From CAZPMT01 sp964587655 (lineage in GTDB: Bacteria; Hydrogenedentota; Hydrogenedentia; Hydrogenedentales; SLHB01), in the NCBI GenBank assembly GCA_964587655.1, contig CAZPMT010000049.1:1-34738 (forward strand): a DNA stretch of 34,738 nt, written 5' to 3'. This document shows, in pieces, positions 1 through 7,043 of this stretch (positions are counted from its first letter, which is position 1; the number at the start of each line of letters is the position of its first letter). Below the pieces are notes generated by a model. That model ran no database searches and was not told the DNA's origin. It worked only from the letters and a program-made list of their open reading frames with translations. The translations under genes were made by a program, and so were the position numbers.

Positions 1-118
1 GTCATTTTATGAACGTTTCAACGCAAGAAACTGAAAAGTTCACAGGCTCTGAGAGATTCCCAGTCTTCAGCCATTGCCACAGAAAACTCATAGCGAGATA
101 ACGCAAGATAATGCCATC

Positions 119-180
119 TTCACCTGTGAGCATGGATAGTGTATACTTTTTGTGCGAGATAGCTCGCGAATAGTGGAGGT
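119..180 (+). promoter_or_regulatory. Candidate promoter and operator of the first small-gene cluster
   Basis: A good -10 (TATACT, 142-147) is preceded 17 bases upstream by a poor -35 (TTCACC, 119-124). A short inverted repeat (GCGAG/CTCGC, 154-167) lies between the -10 and the Shine-Dalgarno GGAGG at 175-179, where a self-repressing antitoxin could bind. The operator role is inference. The first 118 bases hold nothing I can name. Confidence 0.35.
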
Positions 181-186
181 CGGACC

Positions 187-414
187 TTGAAGACATTGGA
201 GTATCAAGTTCACGTCGATGAAGCGCGGAGGGCCTCCCTTCAGTTCCCGCCGGATATCACCCCTGGGGAACACCGCATCGTGATTTTGGTCGAGGAAGAG
301 GAAAACAAGGCGCCGCTCGATCCACTTCAACATTTGCCGACCGTTCGCGCGGCGGAATGGCTCGCCGGAGTTTCTCTGAGACGCGAAGGTATGTATGGCG
401 CCGAAGCCCACTAG
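187..414 (+). CDS. Small antitoxin-like protein
   Basis: A 75-residue protein starting at TTG, supported by GGAGG seven bases upstream. The N-terminal half alternates like beta strands and contains the motif PPDITPGEHRIVILVEE. This form is common in small AbrB-like or DUF2281-like antitoxin proteins that precede toxin or nucleotidyltransferase genes; the family assignment is by resemblance only. The C-terminus is charged, then turns helical (VRAAEWLAG). It overlaps the next gene by 20 bases in another frame and lies 0.2 kb ahead of an MNT nucleotidyltransferase, which points to one co-transcribed defence or addiction unit. No catalytic residues are visible. Confidence 0.55.
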   Translation: MKTLEYQVHVDEARRASLQFPPDITPGEHRIVILVEEEENKAPLDPLQHLPTVRAAEWLAGVSLRREGMYGAEAH

Positions 415-586
415 CACGAAAAGGTTCGATTGCGTGGAGATGATGCATCAGGGAGCGGCCGTGCTGAGAAAGGAGCTTGAGGGCAAGTCCCTTCCCGAGC
501 AGATGCTTTATTGGCGAGAAGCCACACAGGCTTTGGTGAAGCGGCAAGAGCAGATGCGCAGCCAGCGGCCTCGCACCCAAAGGTAA
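395..586 (+). CDS. Small conserved helical protein of a toxin-antitoxin-like cluster
   Basis: A 63-residue, strongly charged, probably all-helical protein. It has the pattern FDCVEMMHQGAAVLRKELEG followed by YWREATQALVKRQEQ. I recognise this pattern from short uncharacterised proteins encoded next to PIN or MNT-type genes, but I know no experimental function. It overlaps the preceding gene by 20 bases and ends 15 bases before the nucleotidyltransferase start, so all three are probably translated from one message. The start is ATG; the upstream gene's coding sequence hides any clear ribosome site. Confidence 0.5.
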   Translation: MAPKPTSTKRFDCVEMMHQGAAVLRKELEGKSLPEQMLYWREATQALVKRQEQMRSQRPRTQR

Positions 587-601
587 TAAGGAGGTTTCGG
601 C

Positions 602-916
602 ATGACCTTGGGCACGGTTCTCGTACCCGACGAGCAGCTTGCCGCGTTCTGCAAACGCTGGCGGGTGGTTCGCCTCGAGCTATTCGGTTCCGCCCGCCGT
701 TCCGACTTCCGCCCTGACAGCGACCTCGATCTGCTCGTGACATTTGACGAGGGTGTCCCCTGGACCTTGTTGGACATGATCGAGATGCAGGACGAACTCG
801 AAGCGATGACTGGCCACAAGGTGGACCTGATCAGCCGGAAGGCGGTCGAACAGGACGCAAACTGGATTCGGCGAAATGAAATCCTCGGTTCAGCGGAACC
901 CGTCTATGCTGCGTGA
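602..916 (+). CDS. MNT-domain nucleotidyltransferase (MntA-like antitoxin)
   Basis: A 104-residue minimal nucleotidyltransferase of the pol-beta superfamily. The signature GSARRSDFRPDSDLDLLV (about residues 31-48) supplies the GS dipeptide and the two metal-binding Asp residues of the GSx(10)DxD motif. In the HEPN/MNT toxin-antitoxin system this protein AMPylates and silences a HEPN ribonuclease (established for the family). A strong site AAGGAGG lies seven bases before the ATG. The partner HEPN gene begins 11 bases before this stop but is broken (see 906-993), so the antitoxin appears to have lost its toxin. The length is normal for MntA-type proteins. Confidence 0.8.
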   Translation: MTLGTVLVPDEQLAAFCKRWRVVRLELFGSARRSDFRPDSDLDLLVTFDEGVPWTLLDMIEMQDELEAMTGHKVDLISRKAVEQDANWIRRNEILGSAEPVYAA

Positions 917-993
917 CCTGTCCTCGATCCTCGATATACTCGAAGCCGCATCCCGCGCACGGATGTTTGCTTGAGGTATGACAAAGAAACGGT
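906..993 (+). pseudogene. 5' remnant of a HEPN-domain toxin gene
   Basis: The ATG at 906 overlaps the end of the nucleotidyltransferase gene, as expected for the HEPN partner. It reads MLRDLSSILDILEAASRARM, which resembles the N-terminus of DUF86/HEPN toxins. An in-frame TGA follows at 972-974. The next codons (GMTKKR, then TGA at 993-995) still fit the family's '..F..GM.KE.F' segment, so the first stop looks like a nonsense mutation inside a once-longer gene. Beyond about 995 no HEPN sequence is visible in any frame, and the RNase motif RX4-6H is absent. The rest of the gene is deleted or unrecognisable. Confidence 0.55.
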
Positions 994-1115
994 GACTGTG
1001 CTGGTTTGCGGAATGGCGTTCGTAGCGGCGTGTCGGTTGTCACGCGCACGCTTCAGAAACTATGCGGGCAAGGGCACAGCAGTGCACATTGGCCGCATGC
1101 AGAGGTTGCATTCCC

Positions 1116-1679
1116 TTATCGACTAGGCGGGATTCTGTATACGACCTCATCAAGCCAGCCGCCATCCCCCTTGGGTGATTTTCCCTCCTTGAATATCACG
1201 CCGCCCAGGGACTCAGGGATGCGCCGGCTTGGTCCGTTGCGGCGATCTACGGGATAGATGAGGCACTCATATCGCAGGTTCGAATCGGCCCACTGCTTCA
1301 GAGCCGTGATGGCCTCCTTGCCGTATCCATTGCCGTGCGCGGATGCCTTTACCCAAACCCCCAACTCCGGGTGATCGGGCTTTCCTCTCCCGTGGAGGCC
1401 GCAGCAGCCCAGAAACTCGCCCGTGCGGCTGTCGCAAATCACGAGATGCAGATCTTCGCCAGTGTGAAAGAGTTCCAAGGCGGATCGGATGAACTCTTGA
1501 GTTTCTTCGATCCGGTCAGGTGTCTTGGGATACATGTAGCGGGTAATCGATTTCGTGAATTCGCGAAAGATGTCCACGGCATCGTCCATGGTTATTGGCC
1601 TGAGGCGTATGCGGCCAGTGTCCAACACGAATTTCGTCAGGTCCAGGGGTGTCGAATGAAGACTCTGAAGTGGGTACAC
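1116..1679 (-). CDS. GNAT-family N-acetyltransferase (RimJ/RimL type)
   Basis: A 187-residue protein with a GTG start, chosen because AGGAG lies six bases upstream on the minus strand. The segment RLRPITMDDAVDIFREFT opens the GNAT domain, and GVWVKASAHGNGYGKEAI near residues 130-147 is the acetyl-CoA pyrophosphate-binding loop (motif A) in the Acetyltransf_3 style. That subfamily acetylates N-terminal amines of ribosomal proteins or small molecules; the substrate here is unknown. The gene stands alone, convergent with the broken HEPN locus and divergent from the DUF1080 gene. The C-terminus (GGWLDEVVYRI) matches the usual end of the fold, so the gene looks complete. Confidence 0.8.
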   Translation of the reverse strand: MYPLQSLHSTPLDLTKFVLDTGRIRLRPITMDDAVDIFREFTKSITRYMYPKTPDRIEETQEFIRSALELFHTGEDLHLVICDSRTGEFLGCCGLHGRGKPDHPELGVWVKASAHGNGYGKEAITALKQWADSNLRYECLIYPVDRRNGPSRRIPESLGGVIFKEGKSPKGDGGWLDEVVYRIPPSR

Positions 1680-1774
1680 CTTCTTCTCCTTTGAGAGACT
1701 CTCTGGATATCTTGAATCGTTTCCCCGCAGGTGTCAATGGGACACGGGTATCGCGTCTTCCGCTTACATTGTCA

Positions 1775-1882
1775 ACCGGGTATGCATACCGGTCGTTGTG
1801 TCATTCTTGACGGGGGTGTTGACGGCAACTCGGATTGCGCCTACAATTGGGGAAAGCCTACCCGTGGCTGTCACGAGTAGGC
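1775..1882 (+). promoter_or_regulatory. Promoter, upstream palindrome and leader hairpin of the DUF1080 gene
   Basis: TTGACG (1819-1824) and TACAAT (1842-1847) are separated by exactly 17 bases, a good sigma-70 promoter. Upstream, 1775-1793 reads ACCGG-G-TATGCATA-CCGGT, a near-perfect palindrome that could bind a regulator. Downstream, 1856-1882 forms a hairpin (GCCTAC..GTAGGC with an inner CGTG/CACG) near the start of the predicted transcript. The promoter is seen directly; regulation is inference. Confidence 0.6.
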
Positions 1883-1959
1883 GCCGATGGGAATGTCCGC
1901 ATGGACAAGGTGTTGCAGCCGCTTGTCTACGGAGCCAGTTATTCAGAGGAGAAACGGCG

Positions 1960-2829
1960 ATGAAATGGAAGTCCCTGCTATCAGTCATCTGCGTCGTGTT
2001 CGTCATGGGTCTCGCGTTCAACGTGGCGGCCGACTTCGACAAACCCGTTATCAAGGAATGGACCGCCGTCGAGAAGAACGACAAGGGGAAAGAGGAGAAG
2101 GTGCCGTACATGAGCATCGACGGGATCACTGTGCACGAGACGGATCCCGCGAAGCAGCCTCAGCCCACCATTGTCACCTCCGGCGTCGAAAGCACTCAGG
2201 AAAAAGCGGGACAAGCCCCCTCGGACGCAATCGTGCTGTTCGACGGCAAGGATCTGTCGAATTGGACTTCGATGTTGGAAGGCCAACCCACCAAGTGGAT
2301 TGTCACGGACGGCGCAATGAGTCCGACGCCAAAATCCGGCATGATCAAAACGAAACAGGAATTCGGTTCGTGTCAACTCCACGTCGAATGGGCCACGCCT
2401 AAAGAAGTCAAGGGCGAAGGACAAGGGCGCGGCAACAGCGGCGTGTTTCTCATGGGACAGTATGAAGTCCAGGTGCTCGACTCTTACGGCAACACGACCT
2501 ATCCCGACGGGCAGGCGGGCGCGCTTTACGGACGCCAGAAGCCGCTCGTTAACGCCTCGCGCAAACCCGGCGAGTGGCAATCCTACGACATGGTTTTTCA
2601 TCGCCCCATCTTTGAAAACGGCCAAGTCGTCAAGCGAGCCACCTTCACCGCCTTCCACAACGGCGTCCTGGTCCAAGACCACACCGAACTCTCCGGCGGC
2701 ACCGGGTGGCGCGGTTCCCACTCCATCACCCCGTACGCCCCCCACGGCGATAAAGGCCCAATCATGCTCCAGGACCACGGCAACCCCGTCCTCTTCAGAA
2801 ACGTCTGGATCCGAGAATTGAAGGAATAG
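1960..2829 (+). CDS. Secreted DUF1080 (3-keto-disaccharide hydrolase-like) protein
   Basis: A 289-residue protein. The ATG at 1960 is preferred over an upstream in-frame GTG or ATG because an AGAGGAG site lies about eight bases before it and the protein then begins with a signal peptide (MKWKSLLSVICVVFVMGLAF). The mature part contains the DUF1080 concanavalin-like fold: IVLFDGKDLSNWT opens it, GRGNSGVFLMGQYEVQVLDS is the typical central motif, and VLFRNVWIREL is the usual last strand. DUF1080 proteins are abundant in Planctomycetes and related phyla and act on, or bind, oxidised disaccharides and polysaccharides; the substrate here is unknown. An unusual charged, Lys/Glu-rich segment of about 70 residues separates the signal peptide from the domain. 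It has its own promoter. Confidence 0.85.
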   Translation: MKWKSLLSVICVVFVMGLAFNVAADFDKPVIKEWTAVEKNDKGKEEKVPYMSIDGITVHETDPAKQPQPTIVTSGVESTQEKAGQAPSDAIVLFDGKDLSNWTSMLEGQPTKWIVTDGAMSPTPKSGMIKTKQEFGSCQLHVEWATPKEVKGEGQGRGNSGVFLMGQYEVQVLDSYGNTTYPDGQAGALYGRQKPLVNASRKPGEWQSYDMVFHRPIFENGQVVKRATFTAFHNGVLVQDHTELSGGTGWRGSHSITPYAPHGDKGPIMLQDHGNPVLFRNVWIRELKE

Positions 2830-2913
2830 GTCCAACTGCCGGATGGCGGATAAGGTGGCTCTGAATCCGGCGCGGAACCGTGTGGGTGGCGCGTTTTGCG
2901 CGGGGATTGCTCA

Positions 2914-3168
2914 ATGGCGAAACTGAAACTGGACCTTCACGACATTTTCAACAAAGGCGACCAACTCGAAGCGGAGTTGAAGCGCATCATTCAAGAGGCC
3001 GCGAGTAAACGCATCGAGCTTATCGAGATCATTCCCGGCAAAGGAAGCGGCCAACTCAAGAAACGCGTCCTTCGCTTTCTGAGTCAACCTGAGATCAAAG
3101 CCCTATACCATCGCGTCGAGAAAGACAGCAAGAACTTCGGGCGAGTCTTCGTCCATTTCCGGCACTGA
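2914..3168 (+). CDS. Smr-domain protein
   Basis: An 84-residue stand-alone Smr domain. LKLDLHDI carries the conserved LDLH box, and IIPGKGSGQLKKRVLRFL carries the GKGxxSG-like loop, here GKGSGQL. Smr domains of MutS2 and other proteins nick or bind branched DNA or RNA (family knowledge). The ATG at 2914 is preferred; a TTG six codons upstream is possible but has no ribosome site. It follows the DUF1080 gene by 84 bases on the same strand and may share its message. The region from 3169 to 3345, up to the convergent next gene, shows no clear terminator. Confidence 0.75.
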   Translation: MAKLKLDLHDIFNKGDQLEAELKRIIQEAASKRIELIEIIPGKGSGQLKKRVLRFLSQPEIKALYHRVEKDSKNFGRVFVHFRH

Positions 3169-3345
3169 TGCTCTGTCGATGATAACGGGCAGAGCTTCCT
3201 TGAGTTTGATTCTCACAGCGTGCCCGGCAAGGCATCCTGAGTGTTAGCCGCACGCGAAGCGCCAATCAAAACAATCGATAGGACAAGTACTGCAAGAAAG
3301 CACGGTTCTATATGCTTGAAAAGGCTACGCGAGGTCCTGTTAACG

Positions 3346-4323
3346 TTACTTCGCATGAGCAATGACGTCGCCGATCTTGACCGGTGCGCCGCCCTGACGT
3401 TTGCTTTCGTCGGCGGCTTCCATAAACGCAAACATGTTGATCGTCTCTTCCGCGGAGACCGGCGCGACGCCGGTCTGGAAGAACTTGACGACCTCGCCGA
3501 CAAGGACCGCGTAGTCGCCACTGTTCTCCTGTTCCGCGATGGCCTTACTGCCGAACACGACGACCTTGTGCGGCGTGCCGCTCGTGCGGATGCCGTACAG
3601 CACGCCGGCGCGCCCGTCTTTCCACGTGCCCGTGACCACGTCCGTGTCCGGCGTTGCCGTGCGGACGACGGTCTCGCAGCCGGAGCCCATTACGGTGAAC
3701 AGGGCTTCGACGGGGTGGACGCCATACCAGTAGAGGTCCGGGTGGTGCGGTTCGAGATGGCAGGGCCCGATCGAAATGCAACTGCGCACCTCGCCGATGT
3801 CCTGCTTCAGAACGTCGGTGAGTGACTTGTAGAATCGGTAGGAGGAGGCGCTGAAACACGGGACCTTGGCCTCATTCGCGAGGCGGAAGATCTCGATGAC
3901 GTCGTGGAGCGAACCCGCCATCGGCTTGTCGATGAAGACGGGCTTGCGCGCGGCGATCACGGGCCTTGCTTGTTCGAGATGCGGCCGCCCGTCCACGCTC
4001 TCGAGCATCACGGCATCGACGTTCTTGCACATCTCCTCAATGGAATCATAGATCTTGACCCCGTACTTCTCCTGCAACTCTTTTGTGTATCCGTCCACCC
4101 GCGAGTGGCTCGACTCGATGTCGCTGCTTCCCCCTTTGAATGCGGCCGTTACCTTGCCTCCCACCACATGCTGGGGATCATTCGCGTCGTTCAGGAGTTT
4201 CGCGAAGGCGCCGACGTGCGACGTGTCCAGTCCTATCATCCCAATTCGAAGATCGCCGGCCGCCGCGCCGATTGCCAGAACGAACAAGAGAGCCGTTGTG
4301 ATCGCGAGAGTCGTCTTAGGCAT
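3346..4323 (-). CDS. Secreted Gfo/Idh/MocA-family oxidoreductase-like protein
   Basis: A 325-residue protein. ATG at 4323 is chosen over GTG at 4332 because AGGAG sits eight bases before the ATG. Residues 1-23 form a signal peptide (TTALLFVLAIGAAAG). DLRIGMIGLDTSHVGAF follows; it is the first Rossmann strand and loop, but the usual GxGxxG is replaced by GLDTSHVG. VFIDKPMAG (Lys133) is the family's EKP motif, with the lysine kept. HPDLYWYGVHPVEALF matches the substrate-side helix. Gfo/Idh/MocA proteins are NAD(P)-dependent sugar or polyol dehydrogenases, and exported versions are common in Planctomycetes and Bacteroidota. The altered nucleotide loop leaves cofactor use uncertain. The stop lies 178 bases from the convergent Smr gene. 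Confidence 0.8.
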   Translation of the reverse strand: MPKTTLAITTALLFVLAIGAAAGDLRIGMIGLDTSHVGAFAKLLNDANDPQHVVGGKVTAAFKGGSSDIESSHSRVDGYTKELQEKYGVKIYDSIEEMCKNVDAVMLESVDGRPHLEQARPVIAARKPVFIDKPMAGSLHDVIEIFRLANEAKVPCFSASSYRFYKSLTDVLKQDIGEVRSCISIGPCHLEPHHPDLYWYGVHPVEALFTVMGSGCETVVRTATPDTDVVTGTWKDGRAGVLYGIRTSGTPHKVVVFGSKAIAEQENSGDYAVLVGEVVKFFQTGVAPVSAEETINMFAFMEAADESKRQGGAPVKIGDVIAHAK

Positions 4324-4459
4324 CTGATGCACTCCTCTTATGGCTGTCTAGCCGCCTGATTGTCGCAGACTTGCGCATGCGAAGGAAAGAGCGGACTGAA
4401 AGCCGACGGCAGACCCTCAATCACTGAGGTCCTTCCGTGGAATCTTCTCTTCCGAACAC

Positions 4460-4882
4460 TCAACCTCCGGGAGGCTTGGTCAGTGGGATAGTCTGGCGGC
4501 CGTGACGGCGGTAGAGTTTGAAATCCGCGTCCAAAGTCATGATCGAGCTGTCCGGATGCAGCTCACTCATGCGCACCAAACAGGCGTCCGCAAGCGACAT
4601 TGGGACGTCCGAATACTTCGTCATTAGCCTGATTAGGGCTTCAGCGTGATCCTCGATGCGGAATGCAGGCAGTGCGATCCCCCGGCGGATCAGTTCCAGG
4701 ATCGCTTTGCTTCCGCCCGGAGTCTGACGAAGCAGGAAACACGATTCCGCGATAACGGCTTCACACGTCAGCATTGGCGGGCTGATGTGAGCCAACTGCA
4801 TCTTCGCCCACTCATGGAAGCGATCCCTTCTGTTTATGCTTGCCACCAACGGGCCTGTGTCCAGCAGTATCTGCTTCCTCAC
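4460..4882 (-). CDS. PIN-domain ribonuclease toxin (VapC-like)
   Basis: A 140-residue PIN domain. The acidic residues fit the active site: Asp8 (ILLDTGPLVA), Glu41/Glu46 (TCEAVIAESCFLL), Asp99 (SLADACLV) and Asp118/Asp120 (TLDADF). VapC toxins are metal-dependent ribonucleases that cut tRNA or rRNA (family knowledge). The start overlaps the stop of the upstream antitoxin gene by four bases, so translation is probably coupled. All catalytic positions are present, so unlike several TA toxins in this window this one looks functional. Confidence 0.85.
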   Translation of the reverse strand: MRKQILLDTGPLVASINRRDRFHEWAKMQLAHISPPMLTCEAVIAESCFLLRQTPGGSKAILELIRRGIALPAFRIEDHAEALIRLMTKYSDVPMSLADACLVRMSELHPDSSIMTLDADFKLYRRHGRQTIPLTKPPGG

Positions 4883-5118
4883 TTCCCGAATTCCTTCATG
4901 TGTCTCTTATTGGTCGAGAGGTCGGCCGGCCCCTCCAGGCAACCGATGAGATCGCTGGCGAGATCAAGACAGGATCCTGAAAGCCCCTGACGCTTCGCCA
5001 CGAAGTACGCCTCCAGCGCCGTCCGCATGAGATCAGACTTACTGGTCCCTTGTGCCCTCGCTGTTGCCGCCAGTCTTCGATCCATACCCGCCGCCAACTT
5101 TAGCGATACCGTCTTCAC
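4879..5118 (-). CDS. Ribbon-helix-helix antitoxin (VapB-like)
   Basis: A 79-residue protein starting at GTG with GGGAG eight bases upstream. The N-terminal half (MKTVSLKLAAGMDRRLAA, then GTSKSDLMRTALEAYF) is a ribbon-helix-helix DNA-binding domain: one beta strand followed by two helices. The C-terminal tail (DLIGCLEGPADLSTNKRHMK) resembles the toxin-wrapping tail of antitoxins paired with PIN toxins. It overlaps the VapC-like gene by four bases and lies just after a near-consensus promoter (5154-5182), which this protein probably represses as part of the complex. It should neutralise the PIN nuclease. Confidence 0.8.
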   Translation of the reverse strand: MKTVSLKLAAGMDRRLAATARAQGTSKSDLMRTALEAYFVAKRQGLSGSCLDLASDLIGCLEGPADLSTNKRHMKEFGK

Positions 5119-5153
5119 GAGCGCGACTCCCTACGTATTACCATCCTGCCGCT

Positions 5154-5182
5154 ATTGTAATACAAGCGAACAGGCCTGTCAA
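5154..5182 (-). promoter_or_regulatory. Near-consensus promoter of the vapBC-like pair
   Basis: On the minus strand TTGACA (5182-5177) and TACAAT (5159-5154) are separated by 17 bases. The predicted transcript starts near 5147, about 30 bases before the antitoxin start. An AT-rich segment TACGTATTACC nearby may be an operator (inference). Confidence 0.7.
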
Positions 5183-5184
5183 AT

Positions 5185-5275
5185 GCCGCAAGAACTCGTC
5201 TTGGGTCGCGCCGGGAGCCGAGAGGAGTCAAGTATCGCACCGCCGTCCGTGCGGCTGAAGAACCGTTCTTGTCAT
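5185..5275 (-). repeat. Weak decayed copy D of the 3' end of the gene at 7351-8460
   Basis: On the minus strand CTTCAGCCGCACGGACGG aligns with CTTCAACCGCATGGGCGG in the intact gene, and GCGATACTTGAC follows where the gene has GCGCTACGTCAC, with small indels. In one frame the remnant reads FSRTDG where the gene has FNRMGG. It lies between the GNAT stop and the vapBC promoter, the place expected if the ladder described under copies B and C continues. The match is short and needs statistical testing. Confidence 0.4.
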
Positions 5276-5315
5276 GGAGAACCATGCTTGCCCCAGACAT
5301 CGAACCATATCTGGA

Positions 5316-5789
5316 TTATCCTGGAACCTGAGTCCGCATCCTGTGCAGGCAGGGTTTGAATCCCCTAAGGCGGAACAGTCGTTGGGCGTCTTCATTGAAA
5401 TGCCAAACGCTCAGTTCCAAGTCGCAAAGGTCCAATGATTTTGCCAGAGCGAATGCCTCATCGATCAATGCAGTACCCACACCGCGTTTTCGCGAATCCA
5501 GATCGACGGCTATCTGTTCCAATTCAAGGAATCTCCTGGGCAAGCCGTAAGCGTGTCCTGCACGATCTTGCACGCGCAACATGGCATACCCAAGCGGCCT
5601 TTCACCGTCAACGGCCAGGAGAAACGTGACAGAAGGATCACCCAGTGCATTTCGAATGGATTCAGTGACGGCGGCCTCGTCAAATGGGCGAAAACAACGA
5701 GGCTCCTTTTCCACGTGGAGGTTCTGTACAACGCGATTCAGACCCACGATATCATCGAGATGTACTACACTGGCTCTTAGGATTTGCAT
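5316..5789 (-). CDS. GNAT-family N-acetyltransferase
   Basis: A 157-residue single-domain acetyltransferase. ATG at 5789 is chosen; a TTG lies immediately before it. GGAG occurs about ten bases upstream, within the decayed copy C sequence. The acetyl-CoA loop is clear: LEQIAVDLDSRKRGVGTALI (motif A, with RKRGVG). The end ELSVWHFNEDAQRLFRLRGF is the classic motif B segment in which N..A..LF..GF closes the fold. The opening ILRASVVHLDDIVGLNRVV is also typical. The substrate is unknown. The gene sits between two decayed copies of a neighbouring gene's 3' end, so it appears to be one of a row of inserted cassettes. It is the only member of that row that is not toxin-antitoxin-like. Confidence 0.8.
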   Translation of the reverse strand: MQILRASVVHLDDIVGLNRVVQNLHVEKEPRCFRPFDEAAVTESIRNALGDPSVTFLLAVDGERPLGYAMLRVQDRAGHAYGLPRRFLELEQIAVDLDSRKRGVGTALIDEAFALAKSLDLCDLELSVWHFNEDAQRLFRLRGFKPCLHRMRTQVPG

Positions 5790-5792
5790 CAA

Positions 5793-5925
5793 CTACTTCT
5801 CCAGCCCCCTCACGAGTGCCAGCAGAAAATCGCGGCTGCCGACGGCAACGTAGTGCACGGCGCCACCAACGCGATTGAAGCGTCTGCCGTGTCAATGATG
5901 GCTGGTCCCGTTGCTCACGACATGG
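5793..5925 (-). repeat. Decayed copy C of the 3' end of the gene at 7351-8460
   Basis: Read on the minus strand, the last 29 codons give RFNRVGGAVHYVAV then SRDFLLALVRGLEK and a stop. The intact gene has SFNRMGGTMRYVTA then NRDFLLALVRGLERG. The match is in frame to the stop at 5793-5795. Upstream of about 5882 the similarity weakens but continues patchily to about 5925. No start codon or upstream domain exists, so it is a fragment rather than a gene. It directly precedes the GNAT start. Confidence 0.75.
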
Positions 5926-5973
5926 CCGCAACGTGCGGTCTTGTCTGCCCGCAACGGGCGTATACCCGCACCT

Positions 5974-6345
5974 TCACCCGCGTCCAATCGGCAGCCTCCG
6001 CACACGAATGGAATGCTCACCAACGGAAACGATCGCCACTGACAGGATTGCTTCGGTGTAGTTCCCGAGGACCTCCGCCAGACGTGTATTCACACACTCC
6101 GAACGCTCATCTTTGAGTCGGAAGATAATCACGGCGGGCAGGTCGCAGTTGCTCACGGCCAACAACCGTGCAAAGTCCAAGTCCATGGTGAGCACGATGC
6201 GAGCCTCCTCCCGCGCTTTCGCAAGGACTTGGGCATCCGGCAAGCGATACAGGACTTCGTCCAATAGGTGCACGGCATCATGGCCCATGGATCTCAGCCA
6301 AGCAACGGTTCGAGTAGACACTCCCATGTCTGCAAGAAATCTCAC
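5974..6345 (-). CDS. DUF5615 PIN-like toxin
   Basis: A 123-residue protein of the DUF5615 (Mut7-C-like, PIN-fold) family with a GTG start. MRFLADMGVSTRTVAWLRSM carries the first acidic residue (Asp6), HDAVHLLDE follows, and ARIVLTMDLDFARLL supplies the Asp pair of the putative nuclease site. These are all usual DUF5615 landmarks. The family is found next to DUF433 proteins and is treated as the toxin of a type II pair (family knowledge; the target is generally uncharacterised). It starts ten bases after the DUF433 stop. All acidic positions are retained and the length is normal, so it looks intact. It forms a two-gene cassette bounded by decayed copies B and C. Confidence 0.8.
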   Translation of the reverse strand: MRFLADMGVSTRTVAWLRSMGHDAVHLLDEVLYRLPDAQVLAKAREEARIVLTMDLDFARLLAVSNCDLPAVIIFRLKDERSECVNTRLAEVLGNYTEAILSVAIVSVGEHSIRVRRLPIGRG

Positions 6346-6355
6346 CCGGTCATTC

Positions 6356-6589
6356 CTATTTTACGAGGACTTCATCTCGGGCGAGCAGGGCCGCGTATTC
6401 GAGAGCTTGGGTGATGTCTTCGGGCTCCAGAGCCGGGTATTCCTCGATAATCTCCGCCGCGGTCTTGCCGTGTGCGATCAGATTAACCAACAGCGAAGCG
6501 GGAATCCTCATGCCGCGTATGCACGCTTGGCCCTGCATGATCTCGGGGTCAAACGTAATGCGGCCCAAATCGTCAAACAAGATACGCAT
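6356..6589 (-). CDS. DUF433-domain antitoxin
   Basis: A 77-residue protein of the DUF433 family, a small winged-helix-like fold. Its signature is plain: ITFDPEIMQGQACIRGMRIP, followed by LIAHGKTAAEIIEEYPAL and EDITQALEYAA. DUF433 proteins usually precede DUF5615 or PIN toxins and serve as their DNA-binding antitoxin (family knowledge). AAAGG lies about nine bases before the ATG. The toxin gene follows after ten bases. Copy B of the neighbouring gene's end lies immediately upstream and may carry the promoter. Confidence 0.85.
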   Translation of the reverse strand: MRILFDDLGRITFDPEIMQGQACIRGMRIPASLLVNLIAHGKTAAEIIEEYPALEPEDITQALEYAALLARDEVLVK

Positions 6590-6622
6590 CTGTTAGACCT
6601 TTCTCAACTGGATTCTACCTCT

Positions 6623-6793
6623 TACGTGTGCCCGGATTCCAGTCCCCGCAACAACGCCGGTAGGAAATCGCGGTTATCCGCGGTCACATAACGCATCGTG
6701 CCGCCCATGCGGTTGAAGGATTTGTTGTAGCGGAGACGGCAGTCAAAACTGGCCGTGTGGAAGTCGTTCTTCCTGCAGTCGCACTACGACTTC
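6623..6793 (-). repeat. Decayed copy B of the 3' end of the gene at 7351-8460
   Basis: This is the best preserved extra copy: 6701-6735 is identical to 7424-7458 over 35 bases. On the minus strand it reads RYNKSFNRMGGTMRYVTADN then RDFLPALLRGLESGHT and a stop at 6625-6623. Further upstream VVVRLQEE corresponds to VIVDLQES of the gene, but in another frame and about 20 bases shorter, so the fragment is broken. It begins immediately after the stop of the DUF2283 gene, with no start codon of its own. Confidence 0.85.
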
Positions 6794-6800
6794 GGACGCG

Positions 6801-7043
6801 TCAGTTGGGACGGGCGCTCGCGTGCAGAAGCGTCAAGCCTATAATCTCGTCCCCCTCATAGCGAACAATGATGTCGTCATCCGTTAATTCGCTATCTGTC
6901 GCGACAGCGGGTTTCTTGAAATTGATATAGAGCACGTCTGCTTCGCTGTCGTAACTTGACCAGACATACTTGTGCGGCGAGTTGAGCGTCAGTTTCGCCC
7001 ATTGGGCGATGTCCAGTGGCGTTATTGAGTCCATCATGGCCAT
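6801..7043 (-). CDS. DUF2283 protein (probable antitoxin)
   Basis: An 80-residue protein whose core VWSSYDSEADVLYINFKKP, then DDDIIVRYEGDEIIGLTLLHAS, matches DUF2283. AGGAGG lies eight bases before the ATG. DUF2283 proteins are small beta-rich proteins usually encoded next to DUF4258-like or RelE-like partners and are regarded as antitoxins; direct evidence is limited. The upstream partner gene (7034-7338) overlaps this start but is frameshifted. The 25-residue N-terminal extension (SITPLDIAQWAKLTLN) is longer than usual. It ends seven bases before copy B. Confidence 0.75.
   Translation of the reverse strand: MAMMDSITPLDIAQWAKLTLNSPHKYVWSSYDSEADVLYINFKKPAVATDSELTDDDIIVRYEGDEIIGLTLLHASARPN

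Noticed and set aside
2..196. 64-codon minus-strand open frame at the left edge
   Set aside because: No ribosome site or family pattern; it overlaps the promoter region of the first plus-strand cluster.
975..1115. Rest of the HEPN toxin in another frame
   Set aside because: Neither the RX4-6H motif nor the usual C-terminal pattern appears in any frame.
4340..4400. A possible fifth decayed copy of the 7351-8460 gene end beyond vapBC
   Set aside because: Only scattered matches such as CCGCT, CCTTC and GCATG with large gaps; no better than expected by chance.
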